Numbered from the stretch's first letter, positions 26,592 to 35,429 are shown. The stretch: 64,000 bases of DNA from Roseiarcus sp036489975 (GCA_036489975.1 DASXES010000053.1:41951-105950), one strand, 5' to 3'. Numbers and translations are program-made. The notes: generated from the letters alone by a model not told the origin.

Positions 26592-26990
26592 TCACCAAAT
26601 TCGGGCGAGGACAGCGTCGAACACCGCATCGGCCGATACGATCGCGATCCCGCGGCGAATTGCCGATGCGGCGAGCAGGCGATCGAATGGGTCCCGATGT
26701 GACCATTCCATCGCGCCAGCCATGAGACTATCCGCGGCCTCGAGCGCGGTTGCGATGCCGCGCTGTCCTTCAAGGAGATCGGAAAGGCGGTCGACATACG
26801 GCCCCATTTCCGGCCATTTGCCGAGTCGGACTTTCTGGGCGATCTCGAAAAACGAGATGGCGCTTACGAGAATTGTCTGGGCCTTAGTCAGTTCGCCAAG
26901 CGCGCGATCTGTGATCCGGCGATCCTTTGTCAGCGACCAGGCCCAGACGTGGGTGTCGAGCAGGAGGGTCGTCAGCGCAGACCCTCCCAA
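26592..26990 (-). CDS. PIN-domain toxin (VapC type)
   Basis: A small ribonuclease toxin of about 128-132 residues. Acidic active-site residues are visible in LLDTHVWAW, FFEIAQ, and HRDPFDRLLAASA, and a last one in SADAVFD. The TTG start at 26990 lies inside the antitoxin gene. A CTG at 26975, overlapping the antitoxin stop and preceded by GGGAGGG, would give a shorter protein starting just before LLLDTH and may be the true start. Paired with the antitoxin upstream. Confidence 0.88.
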   Translation of the reverse strand: MGGSALTTLLLDTHVWAWSLTKDRRITDRALGELTKAQTILVSAISFFEIAQKVRLGKWPEMGPYVDRLSDLLEGQRGIATALEAADSLMAGAMEWSHRDPFDRLLAASAIRRGIAIVSADAVFDAVLARIW

Positions 26991-27208
26991 GCGGCGAGTT
27001 CGTCTTCGTCCATTGGCGCGAGAAAGTCAGGTCCGTCTCCCAAGGCGCCCGCTGCGAGAACGCCGAGCTTGAATTGTCCCTGAGGAATGGCGACGAGGCG
27101 AACCACGGGCTTGTCGCCCTTTGCGATCACCACCTCTTCCCCAGCAAGCGCCGCCTCGATAAGCTTGGAAAGCTGCGTCTTTGCGACGTGAATCGTTACT
27201 GTTCGCAT
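26972..27208 (-). CDS. Antitoxin of the Phd/YefM type
   Basis: A 78-residue antitoxin with the N-terminal DNA-binding fold MRTVTIHVAKTQLSKLIEAA and the segment GEEVVIAKGDKPVVRL, characteristic of Phd/YefM proteins. The acidic C-terminus (FLAPMDEDELAAWEG) would cover the PIN toxin. It precedes and overlaps the toxin gene. A strong palindrome directly upstream is the probable autoregulatory operator. Confidence 0.9.
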   Translation of the reverse strand: MRTVTIHVAKTQLSKLIEAALAGEEVVIAKGDKPVVRLVAIPQGQFKLGVLAAGALGDGPDFLAPMDEDELAAWEGLR

Positions 27209-27222
27209 GCCTCGCCCAAAAC

Positions 27223-27260
27223 ACTAGATTAGCTAATTTAGCTAACCCGGCTAATCTAGT
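27223..27260. promoter_or_regulatory. Palindromic operator of the toxin-antitoxin operon
   Basis: ACTAGATTAGC at 27223-27233 and its exact complement GCTAATCTAGT at 27250-27260 form an 11-base inverted repeat. Between them lie two further TTAGCTAA units, giving repeated TAGCTAA half-sites. It is an AT-rich island in GC-rich DNA, 15 bases upstream of the antitoxin start. This is the layout expected for antitoxin and toxin-antitoxin complex binding over the promoter. Confidence 0.75.
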
Positions 27261-27283
27261 CGGCGCCCGCTGTCAAGCGTCGC

Positions 27284-28765
27284 TCACGCCCATTGCTTGA
27301 GCAGAGCGAAGCGGTCTGGTTTCTTGGCGCGATGGCGGTCCATGCGGCTGAGGGCGTCGCGCAGGAAAGCGACGCCTTCGGCGAGATACGGCCCCTTGTT
27401 GAGCATCACGCATTCGGCGGCTCGCGCCATCGCCGTGTCGCTCATCTCGGCGCGGCTCGCCACGCCGTCGCGCACGAAATTGTCGAGCACCTGCGTCGCC
27501 CATATCACTGGCGTGTGCGCCGCCTCGCACAGCCACAAGATTTCTTCCTGCATTTCGGCGAGCCTGGCGAAGCCGAACTCGGCCGCGAGGTCACCGCGCA
27601 CGAACATCACCGCGGTCGGATTGTGCGCAGCCGATTGAAGGACGAGGGAGGGTAGATTGCGCATTGCGAGCGGCGTCTCGATCTTGAGCACGAGCCCCGG
27701 CGGCTCGCGCTTGGGTGCGCGCGCCACCAGATGGTCCTGCAACAGTTCAATGTCGTCGACCCGCTGCACGAACGAATAGCCGATCAGGTCGGCGTGCCCG
27801 GCGATGAAGTCGAGATCGCGGAAGTCCTTCGAGGTCAGCGGCGGCAGATCGAGTTCGGTCGAGGGAAAACTGACGCTCCTGCCGGGCTTCAGCCGCACGC
27901 CCTTCTCGCGCGCCGCGTAGACTTCAAGCTCGGCCCGGCCAATCGATTTGGAGACAACCCGGGCCGCCGCCCTCCCGTCGTCGATGAAGACGTCGGCGCC
28001 GACGGCGAGCTGGTCAACGAGTTCGGGAAAGTTGAGCGAGAACGCGATCGGCTCCCTGGTCTTTTCGCGCAGTTCGTCGATCAGGACGATCCGGTCGCCG
28101 CGCAGGAGGCGCGTTTTCGGCGGCGCCTTCAGTCTGAGGATGCGGCACTTCGGGCCGGCGATGTCCATCATGACCCGACAGGGGCGCTCGCGTCGCGCCG
28201 CGGCCCCGCGCACGTTGTCGATCATTCGTCCCCACATTTCGGAATCGTCGTGGGCGCAATTGATGCGCGCGCAATCCATGCCGGCTGCGATCAGTTTGTC
28301 GACGAATTCCGGCTCCGCCGCTTCGGTTGGCAGGGTCGCCATCACCCGGGCGCGCGGGCCGCCCCTCTGGCGCTTGCCGAACAGCCGGTCGGCCTCCGTC
28401 TCCAGCTCCGCCGCGTCCGTCCTCGCCAGCGTCGGCGCGGGATAGGGCGCGTTGGGTTCGCCGGTCAGGCGCTTAAGCGTCGCAATAAGCGCATCGAGCG
28501 CCTGCGCGACATGGTTCTCGCTGCGGCCGAGTGAAGAGAGGCCCCGCGCCGCGAGCCGGCGCTGCAAGTCGGCGAGGTCATGCTCGCGCAGCGCGACATA
28601 GAGGGAAATATTGAGAACCTGGGGCGTGGACTTCGAGTTGCCCCCATCGACGCCCCACGCGATCCTGAGTTCCGCGGCCTCGTCCCCGACAGCCTTGCGC
28701 AGCGCCTTCACCTCAGCGAGAAGGGCGCGGAGTTCTTCGAGGTCGCTTCCGGGTTTTCCAGCCAT
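27284..28765 (-). CDS. Pyruvate kinase-like protein without the C-terminal domain
   Basis: About 493 residues from the ATG at 28765. After an unusual N-terminal region of some 130 residues (predicted helical), the pyruvate kinase catalytic core is recognisable: ARINCAHDD for RLNFSHG, DIAGPKCRIL for the GPK motif, FIDDGRAAARV, LPPLTSKDFRDLDFI, LVLKIETPLAMRNL for the active-site KIE segment, VRGDLAAEFG for ARGDLG, and ATQVLDNFVRDGVASRAEMS for the ATQML signature. The protein ends soon after VMLNKG, so the C-terminal allosteric domain of typical pyruvate kinases is missing. Enzyme activity is plausible because the Lys and GD residues are kept, but the true substrate is uncertain. Confidence 0.82.
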   Translation of the reverse strand: MAGKPGSDLEELRALLAEVKALRKAVGDEAAELRIAWGVDGGNSKSTPQVLNISLYVALREHDLADLQRRLAARGLSSLGRSENHVAQALDALIATLKRLTGEPNAPYPAPTLARTDAAELETEADRLFGKRQRGGPRARVMATLPTEAAEPEFVDKLIAAGMDCARINCAHDDSEMWGRMIDNVRGAAARRERPCRVMMDIAGPKCRILRLKAPPKTRLLRGDRIVLIDELREKTREPIAFSLNFPELVDQLAVGADVFIDDGRAAARVVSKSIGRAELEVYAAREKGVRLKPGRSVSFPSTELDLPPLTSKDFRDLDFIAGHADLIGYSFVQRVDDIELLQDHLVARAPKREPPGLVLKIETPLAMRNLPSLVLQSAAHNPTAVMFVRGDLAAEFGFARLAEMQEEILWLCEAAHTPVIWATQVLDNFVRDGVASRAEMSDTAMARAAECVMLNKGPYLAEGVAFLRDALSRMDRHRAKKPDRFALLKQWA

Positions 28766-28933
28766 GGGCGCCGCTTCGCGTGAGCGAATCGTCGGCGGGA
28801 TCACGCATTTCCCTGCCGGACCGGTCTTTGACGCGCAAATATGACGCCTGTGCAACAGGGGTGGAACGTTGCGTCAGCGAGAAGCGATTATAGAAGAGGA
28901 ATTCGATCAAGCGGCGCGTACGGGGAAATCGTG

Positions 28934-29842
28934 ATGACGATCCAGTTTCACGGCAGAGTGGCCATTGTTACCGGCGCCGGATCCGGTCTCGGACGCTCCC
29001 ATGCTCTTGGGCTCGCGGCGCGTGGCGCGAAGGTCGTCGCCAACGACCTCGGCCGAAACGGCGTCCCCTCGGAGAATGCCCTGAAGGTCGTGGAGGAAAT
29101 TCGCGCAGGCGGCGGGACAGCGATCGCCGACCCGGCCGACGTCGCCAATTTCGAGCAGGTCTCCGCGATGGCGGCGCGCGCCGAAAAAGACTGGGGCCGC
29201 GTCGACATCCTCGTCAACAACGCCGGCGTGCTGCGCGACAAGACCTTCGCCAAAATGGAGATGGCGGATTTCGAGTTCGTCCTTCGCGTGCATCTGATCG
29301 GCTCGGCCAATTGCGCGAAGGCCGTATGGGTTGGGATGCGGGAACGCAATTACGGACGCATCGTGCTCACATCGTCGGCGTCCGGCATCTACGGCAATTT
29401 CGGCCAGGCGAATTATGGGGCCGCAAAGGCCGGCATGATTGGGCTCATGAACGTGCTGAATCTTGAAGGCGTGAAGAACGACATCCGCGTCAACGTGCTC
29501 GCGCCGACGGCGCGCACCGGCATGACCGAGGGCCTGCTCACGCCGGTCGCTGCTGAGTTGATGACGCCCGAATCGGTGACGCCGGGCGTGCTCTTTCTTG
29601 TGAGCGAAAACGCGCCCTCGCGCGTCATCTTAGGCGCGGGCGCCGGTGTCTTCGCGGTGACGCATATCGGCGAGACGCCGGGCGTCTATCTCGACGAGAG
29701 CGAGCGCACGCCGGAGACGATCGCGGCGCGCTTCGCGGAGATTTCCGATTCGGCAACCGCAGCGCCGCTCAAGGACGCCTTCTCGCAGACCATGAAGTTC
29801 GTTACGACCGCGGCCAAGGCGAAGGGACTGAAGCTTGAGTGA
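28934..29842 (+). CDS. SDR oxidoreductase, (3R)-hydroxyacyl-CoA dehydrogenase-like
   Basis: A 302-residue classical short-chain dehydrogenase with GAGSGLGRSHALGLAARGAK for NAD binding, NNAGVLRDK, and the catalytic Ser and Tyr-Lys in SSASGIYGNFGQANYGAAKA. The long N-terminal pattern GRVAIVTGAGSGLGRSHAL and NDLG are typical of the peroxisomal MFE-2-type hydroxyacyl-CoA dehydrogenases, and the tail of about 50 residues after the Rossmann fold supports this. It probably acts on acyl-CoA intermediates, but this is not certain. The ATG at 28934 was preferred; a GTG lies one codon earlier. Monocistronic, divergent from the pyruvate-kinase-like gene. Confidence 0.82.
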   Translation: MTIQFHGRVAIVTGAGSGLGRSHALGLAARGAKVVANDLGRNGVPSENALKVVEEIRAGGGTAIADPADVANFEQVSAMAARAEKDWGRVDILVNNAGVLRDKTFAKMEMADFEFVLRVHLIGSANCAKAVWVGMRERNYGRIVLTSSASGIYGNFGQANYGAAKAGMIGLMNVLNLEGVKNDIRVNVLAPTARTGMTEGLLTPVAAELMTPESVTPGVLFLVSENAPSRVILGAGAGVFAVTHIGETPGVYLDESERTPETIAARFAEISDSATAAPLKDAFSQTMKFVTTAAKAKGLKLE

Positions 29843-30062
29843 CGATGAGGCGGCTGATCGCTGAGCGCCGCTATCAATTATGATGCCTCCAAACGCGATA
29901 GCTCCGCAAGGTCATCCATCCACTTGCGATTCGATGACGTAGGTCCCACAGTCAACGTCAGCAAATATGAGTTCGCGTTGCTGCGCGTATCAAGGAGCAG
30001 CAACTCTCCCGCGTAGCGTCTTATCAGGCTGAATACGCAGCGATCTGAGTTGGCTGAATTGG

Positions 30063-31346
30063 ATGTTAAAGCGAAGAACGAACTTGTTAATTCTTGGTTC
30101 TGGCGCGCGGGAGCACGCGTTGGCTCGCGCGTGCGCTAAATCCCCTTTAGCCGGCAATCTTTTCGTAGCTCCAGGCAACCCCGGTTGCACTGCTGTGGCC
30201 CGGACTGTGCCGTTGAGTCTGGACAAGCATGCAGACGTGATCGCCTTTTGTCAGAGGGAAGACATTGATCTGGTGGTGGTTGGGCCCGAAGCACCCCTGG
30301 TGGCGGGATTAGCCGATGACCTGTTAGGCGCTGGCATATCGTGCTTCGGGCCAACGAGAGATGCGGCTCGGCTCGAAGGATCGAAGGGGTACGCCAAGGA
30401 CTTCTGCCGGGAGTTTGGCATACCGACAGCCGACTATCGGCGCTTCCAACATCCCGATGAGGCGAAGCGCTATATCCGCAGTCGTGGCGCGCCGATTGTC
30501 GTCAAAGTTGACGGGCTGGCCTCGGGCAAAGGGGTCGTCGTTGCGAATACGGTTGACGAAGCCGAGGCCGCAATCGAGGCCGCGTTCGAATCTCCGGGAG
30601 CCGAAGTCGTCGTTGAGGAGTTCCTCGAAGGTGAGGAAGTTTCTTTCTTCGCGTTGTGTGATGGCGCAGTCGGGATCCCGTTTGACAGCGCCCAGGATTA
30701 TAAGCGCGTCCACGAAGGCGATAACGGTCCCAATACGGGTGGGATGGGCGCCTATTCCCCGCCGAGCATTATGACACCGGAACTGGGTCAGCGCGTAATG
30801 CGTGAAATTGTGGAACCGACATTGCGAGGAATGTCTGAACGAGGCTCGCCGTTTCGAGGGGTGTTGTTTGTAGGTTTGATGATCGGCGAGTTTGGGCCAA
30901 AAGTGATCGAATTTAATGTTCGATTTGGGGATCCTGAAGCGGAGGTTATCCTGCCGCGCTTAAGGGACGACCTGCTGTCTCTGTTAGTCGCCTGTGCGAG
31001 CGGCGCTCTGCGCGGCGGGCCGCCGAGGTTTTGCTCCGATGCCGCGCTCGCGGTCGTGATGGCGGCGCAAGGCTATCCAGCCGAGCCGCTACGCGGATCC
31101 GAGATCAAAGGACTCGACGAAGCCGGGGCGCTGCCAAGAATTGCCGTTCTTCACGGAGGCACGCGTGAAATCAATGGCGCAATCTACTCGGACGGGGGAC
31201 GAGTCCTCACAATTACCGCGCTCGGCGATGATGTTGCTGACGCACGGAAACGAGCCTATGCGGCAATCGAGCGGATAAAATGGCCGGAAGGATTTTTCCG
31301 ACGCGACATTGGTTGGCGTGCGACAGCTCGGGATGGCAAAAAGTAG
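30063..31346 (+). CDS. purD: Phosphoribosylamine-glycine ligase
   Basis: GAR synthetase catalyses the second step of purine synthesis and has an ATP-grasp fold. The 427 residues contain LILGSGAREHALA, APGNPG, VVGPEAPLVAGLADDL, DGLASGKGVVVA, and NTGGMGAYSP, EFNVRFGDPEAEVILPRL, all hallmarks of PurD. By eye, base use is clearly AT-richer than in the flanking genes (for example codons TTA, GTT, TTT and GAT are frequent), and the upstream 200 bases are also AT-richer. This suggests a foreign or recently acquired copy. No other pur gene is adjacent. The segments 29843-30062 upstream and 31347-31522 downstream hold no recognised gene. Confidence 0.93.
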   Translation: MLKRRTNLLILGSGAREHALARACAKSPLAGNLFVAPGNPGCTAVARTVPLSLDKHADVIAFCQREDIDLVVVGPEAPLVAGLADDLLGAGISCFGPTRDAARLEGSKGYAKDFCREFGIPTADYRRFQHPDEAKRYIRSRGAPIVVKVDGLASGKGVVVANTVDEAEAAIEAAFESPGAEVVVEEFLEGEEVSFFALCDGAVGIPFDSAQDYKRVHEGDNGPNTGGMGAYSPPSIMTPELGQRVMREIVEPTLRGMSERGSPFRGVLFVGLMIGEFGPKVIEFNVRFGDPEAEVILPRLRDDLLSLLVACASGALRGGPPRFCSDAALAVVMAAQGYPAEPLRGSEIKGLDEAGALPRIAVLHGGTREINGAIYSDGGRVLTITALGDDVADARKRAYAAIERIKWPEGFFRRDIGWRATARDGKK

Positions 31347-31522
31347 GCGCTGCGGACAGGAGTTGGGCCCGAACAGCAGATATTCTTTGGCAGGCTGCTG
31401 AAGAAGTGGCACGGAAGGGCTCTGGTGTTTGCCTTTGGGGCGTGATTCGCTGGCGTCGGCGAGGCGAATCGCGGGCGATGCGGGGCTGACCAACGCGGCG
31501 CTGGCTGAGCTCGATGGCCGGG

Positions 31523-32332
31523 TCAGTCAGCCGTTCCGCCGGGACGGTCAAAAGCCGCCAGCGCGGCCAGGATCAGCGCCGGCGCCGACAGCACGAGCGC
31601 GCCGAACCGCGGCGTCGCGGCGCCCGACAGAAGCGCGCCCCCGAGGAATCCGGCCCAGATGCGCGCCAGCATCATGGCCCGGCGCAGATGGGTGTCCCAC
31701 GGCCCCTCAGCGTCGCCGAGAGGCGCGCGCCGGGCGGCAAACGCCAGATGCGATCCGACGCGGCTCAGCGTTCCGGTCACGAAGGTGAGGCTCACAGACT
31801 GCGCGCCGACGCGCGAGAAGGCGCTGTTCATCACCCCCATCACGAAGCTTATCGCTGCGATCGCGCCGCCTCCGGACAGCAAATGAGGTTCCGTGAAGCC
31901 GATGATCGCGGCGAGCCCGGCTGCGACCACGCCGAACACGGCCCGCCGCGCGTAGCCGCCCGCGGACTGCACGAGTAGGGTCCCGGCGAACGAACCGATG
32001 ACAAAGGAGACGATCGCGAGGCCCGAGAGCGTGGCGACGCCGAACAGGCCCTCCGCGGTCTGGTAGCCGGTCTGCGTGGTGTTCCCGCTCATGAACGACA
32101 CGAAGACGCCATAGGTGATCATGCCATAGGCGTCGATGAAGCCGGCGATGAGCGCCAGAGCGATGGCCAAGAGCTCTGCGTTTCGAGCGTTGGCGCGCGG
32201 CGAATGCGCGCTGTCATCGAGGGCTCCAGATTCGGCGATCGAAGAGCCTCCCGGCGCCCGCTTTGTCAGTTCATCGGCCATGACCGCACTTCGAGCTTGT
32301 TCCGTGAGATCCCGCAAATCCGGGCGCATCAT
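31523..32332 (-). CDS. DUF1275 (YoaK-type) membrane protein
   Basis: A multi-pass membrane protein of about 269 residues. LLAIALALIAGFIDAYGMIT followed by VSFMSGNTTQTGY and the later VSLTFVTGTLSRVG are the diagnostic motifs of the DUF1275 family. About six hydrophobic helices are visible. Function is unknown for the family. The start is uncertain: ATGs at 32332, 32329 and 32281 are all possible, and the first 50 residues are polar. The open frame extends to 32602 without family resemblance. Confidence 0.85.
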   Translation of the reverse strand: MMRPDLRDLTEQARSAVMADELTKRAPGGSSIAESGALDDSAHSPRANARNAELLAIALALIAGFIDAYGMITYGVFVSFMSGNTTQTGYQTAEGLFGVATLSGLAIVSFVIGSFAGTLLVQSAGGYARRAVFGVVAAGLAAIIGFTEPHLLSGGGAIAAISFVMGVMNSAFSRVGAQSVSLTFVTGTLSRVGSHLAFAARRAPLGDAEGPWDTHLRRAMMLARIWAGFLGGALLSGAATPRFGALVLSAPALILAALAAFDRPGGTAD

Positions 32333-32511
32333 AGCCGACCCCGCAGGACGCTTCGATGAGACGGCGCCGGGGCAGAGCCGTCCATGAAGCCGACCGTGCT
32401 CCGTCCCTCGAGCCCTTACGCCTCGGGGGCTCGGCTTGACCCGGCGGGCGTTCGCGCCGCAAGCTCTAAGGCTGCCCGGCCATGAGAAGCGGGGCGGCGA
32501 GGGAGGGTCCA

Positions 32512-32727
32512 ATGGCGGAGAGCGTCTACAAAGTGGTTGAACTCGTGGGCACGAGCTCGGAATCGTGGGAGAAGGCCGCCGCGGCCGCCGTCGCACGCGC
32601 ATCGAAGAGCCTGAGGGACCTGCGCGTCGCCGAGGTCGTCGAGCAGGACCTGGTGATCGAAAACGGCAAGATTGAAGCCTATCGCACCAGGCTCAAGGTC
32701 TCGTTCAAGTATGAAGGCAAGGACTAA
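32512..32727 (+). CDS. Dodecin
   Basis: A 71-residue flavin-binding storage protein that assembles into a dodecamer. The sequence VYKVVELVGTSSESWEKAAA and the C-terminal YRTRLKVSFKYEG match dodecins well, including the Trp that stacks on the flavin. The ATG at 32512 follows GAGGGAGGG. It stands alone, divergent from the DUF1275 gene. Confidence 0.93.
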   Translation: MAESVYKVVELVGTSSESWEKAAAAAVARASKSLRDLRVAEVVEQDLVIENGKIEAYRTRLKVSFKYEGKD

Positions 32728-32776
32728 ATAACTCGGGCGCCGGTCGCCGTTCAGGAACCGCGATGACGGCGCCCCC

Positions 32777-33430
32777 CTAAAACTCGACTTCGAGCTCCTC
32801 GATCGCCTCCTCTTCGGCCCCCGCGGCGGCGCGCCACTCCTGCATCGCCGGCAGGTCCCACACGCGCTCGGCGTAGGCTTTCAATTCGCCGTCGAGTTTG
32901 ATTCCATAGGTGCGAAAGCGGCTCACCACCGGCGCATACATCGCGTCCGCCATACTGATCTTGCCGAACAGGAACGGCCCCCCATAGGCCTGCAGGCACT
33001 CGCTCCAGATGATGACGATGCGGTCGATGTCGGCGCGCGCCTTCGACCAGATCTTGAAGCGTGGGAACTCGGCCTTGATGTTCATCGGCAGCGCCTGCCG
33101 GAGCGAGACGAAGCCGGAATGCATCTCGCCGCAAATGGACCGGCAGTGCGCGCGGACTGCCTGATCCTTAGGCAGAAGTCCGGCTTTTGGCGCGATTTCG
33201 TTCAGGAATTCCCCGATCGCCAGGGTGTCCCAGACGCGAACGCCCTTGTAGGTGAGACAAGGGACGAGGATCGACGGCGACAGCAGCAGAATCTCGGCCC
33301 GAGCGCCCGCGTCGTCCGGGGCGACAATGATCTCCTCGAAATCGATCCCAGCGAGCTTGGCCATCAGCCAGCCCCTGAGGGACCAGGAGGAGTAATTCTT
33401 GCTGCTCAAAGTCAGCGTGGTTTGCGACAT
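32777..33430 (-). CDS. Glutathione S-transferase family protein
   Basis: A 217-residue GST-fold protein. The N-terminal thioredoxin-like domain has the catalytic-region segment SSKNYSSWSLRGWLMAKLAG and the cis-Pro in ILVPCL; a helical C-terminal domain follows with GKISMADAMYAPVVSRF. The SSWS pattern is that of the bacterial GST subgroup with a serine in the active site. Substrate unknown. The gene is convergent with dodecin. Confidence 0.88.
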   Translation of the reverse strand: MSQTTLTLSSKNYSSWSLRGWLMAKLAGIDFEEIIVAPDDAGARAEILLLSPSILVPCLTYKGVRVWDTLAIGEFLNEIAPKAGLLPKDQAVRAHCRSICGEMHSGFVSLRQALPMNIKAEFPRFKIWSKARADIDRIVIIWSECLQAYGGPFLFGKISMADAMYAPVVSRFRTYGIKLDGELKAYAERVWDLPAMQEWRAAAGAEEEAIEELEVEF

Positions 33431-33551
33431 TGAGGCGGTTCCCCCGCGGATAAGTAAAAGAAATCAAGCCGATCGGAATTTAGCAAAGGACGTGCCACGA
33501 GCCGCTGGCATATGCTTTGCTACCTTAGAGCGCGCAACGAAAGAGTGGACG

Positions 33552-33585
33552 CCGGTTTTTCGCGGATCAAAACGCGCGAGATCAG
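33552..33585. repeat. Short intergenic repeat, copy A
   Basis: The block from GCCGGTTTTTCGCGGATCAA to GCGCGAGATCA upstream of phaZ recurs almost unchanged at 45177-45212 upstream of the transglutaminase gene. A shorter relative lies at 42303-42330. All are intergenic. The unit has TTTTTCGCGGATC in the centre and is preceded by AT-rich sequence; a promoter-associated or palindrome-derived repeat is possible. The rest of the 224-base gap 33431-33654 holds nothing else recognised. Confidence 0.6.
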
Positions 33586-33654
33586 GGGAGCCAGAGCCTG
33601 CTGCGATTCGATCGAGTTGCGGGGGACGCTAGCGGGCCAGAGCACGGGCGATTC

Positions 33655-34869
33655 ATGATGTACGACGCATATCAGGGGATAGCCGACGTCGGCGATCGCG
33701 TGCGTCTCTTGGCCCGGAACGCGCACGGGATCCTGTCGGCGTGGTCGGCGCAACCGACCGCATCGCCATGGGCGCGGATGAGCGCCTATTACGAACTGGT
33801 CGCCCTCGCCGGTTTCACTCACGCGCGCCCCGACTACGCGATCGACAGCGTTGAGATCAACGGCAAGCCCGTATCCGTCGAGGAGAGCGGCGTCATGTGG
33901 ACGCCGTTCTGCCAGCTGCTTCGCTTTCGCAAAGCCGGCGGCGCGGACGATCCCAAGATCCTTCTGGTCGCGCCGATGTCGGGCCATTTCGCCACGCTCC
34001 TGCGCGGCACGATCCGCACGCTGTTGCGCGACCACCAGGTGTTCATCACCGACTGGATCAATCCGCGCAACGTCAAGCTCGAGGCTGGCGGCTTCACGCT
34101 CGAGGACTATACCCAGCATCTGATCGATTTCGTCCGCTTCATCGGTGAGGACTGCCATATCGTCGCCGTCTGCCAGCCGACGGTCTCGGCGCTTGCGGCG
34201 ACCGCGGTCATGGCGCGCGACCGCGATGGGGTCCAGCCGGCGAGCCTCACCTTGATGGCCGGACCCATCGATGCGCGCGTCTCGCCGACCAAGGTCAACG
34301 AACTCGCCCAGGAAAAGCCGATCGAATGGTTCCGCTCGAACATGATCGGAACCGTGCCGGCCAAATTCGAGGGGCGGGGGCGGCGCGTCTATCCGGGGTT
34401 CCTTCAGCTCTGCGCCTTCATGAGCATGAACGCCGAGCGGCACTCGAAGTCCTTCGTCGACCTCTTCCACCATCGCGTCGCCGGCGACATGGAGAAGGCG
34501 GACGCGATCCGGGACTTCTACAGGGAATATTTCGCGATCATGGACATGAGCGCGGACTTCTATCTCGAAACCGTCGATCAGGTGTTCCAACGCTATCTCC
34601 TGCCGCTTGGGAAGATGCGCTACAAGGGCGAGCCGATCGACTTGCGTGCAATCAAGAAGACGTTCCTTTTGACGGTCGAAGGCGAGAAGGACGACATCTG
34701 CGCCGTCGGCCAGACGCTGGCCGCGCAGGACCTGTGCTCGGGGCTGCGGCCCTACATGAAGACCCATCACTTGCAGGCCGGCGTCGGCCACTACGGCGTC
34801 TTCAACGGCAAGCGCTGGGAGGGGCAGGTCTATCCGGTGCTCCGCAACCACATCCAGGCGAGCTGCTGA
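33655..34869 (+). CDS. phaZ: Intracellular polyhydroxyalkanoate depolymerase
   Basis: PhaZ degrades stored native PHB granules in the cytoplasm. The 404-residue protein has the lipase-box-like nucleophile motif in VAVCQPTVSAL with Cys173, as in the R. eutropha PhaZ1 type, DWINPRNV, and the C-terminal His in VGHYGVFNGKRW. No signal peptide is present, as expected. PHB synthesis genes are not in the window. A partial duplicate of the last 55 bases of this gene is found 560 bases downstream. Confidence 0.93.
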   Translation: MMYDAYQGIADVGDRVRLLARNAHGILSAWSAQPTASPWARMSAYYELVALAGFTHARPDYAIDSVEINGKPVSVEESGVMWTPFCQLLRFRKAGGADDPKILLVAPMSGHFATLLRGTIRTLLRDHQVFITDWINPRNVKLEAGGFTLEDYTQHLIDFVRFIGEDCHIVAVCQPTVSALAATAVMARDRDGVQPASLTLMAGPIDARVSPTKVNELAQEKPIEWFRSNMIGTVPAKFEGRGRRVYPGFLQLCAFMSMNAERHSKSFVDLFHHRVAGDMEKADAIRDFYREYFAIMDMSADFYLETVDQVFQRYLLPLGKMRYKGEPIDLRAIKKTFLLTVEGEKDDICAVGQTLAAQDLCSGLRPYMKTHHLQAGVGHYGVFNGKRWEGQVYPVLRNHIQASC

Positions 34870-34964
34870 CGGATTGGACGCTCGCGTTTCAGCGGGCTAG
34901 GAACGACTCGCGCGGCGATTCGCTGCCGTATGCAATTGGGCTTGGGGTTACATGATCGGAAAAT

Positions 34965-35429
34965 TTGGTTTTCGGCCCGCGGCCGGCCGCGCTCGCGCTT
35001 GCGGGCTGCAACTCGGCCTCGACTCCGATTCCGATCCAGGCGCCGACCGCTCAGAGCATCGCGGGCCTGACCCCCTCGGGCAAGGTCACAATGACGCAGG
35101 TCTTCGCTGGCGGCATTGGGGTCGGAACGGGCGCGCTGACGTTCAACGGCAAGACCTATCCCTTCAAGATGCTTGGAACCGTCGTCGGGCCGGGCAGCAT
35201 CGCGAAGATCGCTGTGAGAGGCGATGTCTACAAGCTTGACGATCCCTCTGAGTTTTCCGGCTTATGGGTCGAGGGAACGGGCCCGGTCGGCCTTGAGACT
35301 GCGCAGACGAGCGACCTCTGGCTCCAGAACAAGGCCGGCGTCGTCATGCACCTCACGGGAACGCAAACCGGCGTGACGCTGAGCCTCGGTAAGGACGAGA
35401 TCTACATCAGGCTCGGCCAATCGAACTAG
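34965..35429 (+). CDS. Small putative lipoprotein, possibly frameshifted at its start
   Basis: About 154 residues from a TTG at 34965. A lipobox-like LALAGCN sits at about 11-17, but the signal peptide is too short to be normal. An ATG at 34952 in another frame (MIGKFGFRP) would supply the missing N-terminus if one base were lost or gained near 34962, so the gene may be frameshifted. The mature part has KVTMTQVFAGGIGVGTGALT and LGKDEIYIRLG and looks like a small beta-rich domain; I do not recognise the family. It lies between phaZ and a partial duplicate of the phaZ 3' end. Confidence 0.6.
   Translation: MVFGPRPAALALAGCNSASTPIPIQAPTAQSIAGLTPSGKVTMTQVFAGGIGVGTGALTFNGKTYPFKMLGTVVGPGSIAKIAVRGDVYKLDDPSEFSGLWVEGTGPVGLETAQTSDLWLQNKAGVVMHLTGTQTGVTLSLGKDEIYIRLGQSN

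Noticed and set aside
33520..34851. 443-residue frame antisense to phaZ
   Set aside because: Low-complexity translation with no motif; the PhaZ frame is fully family-like.
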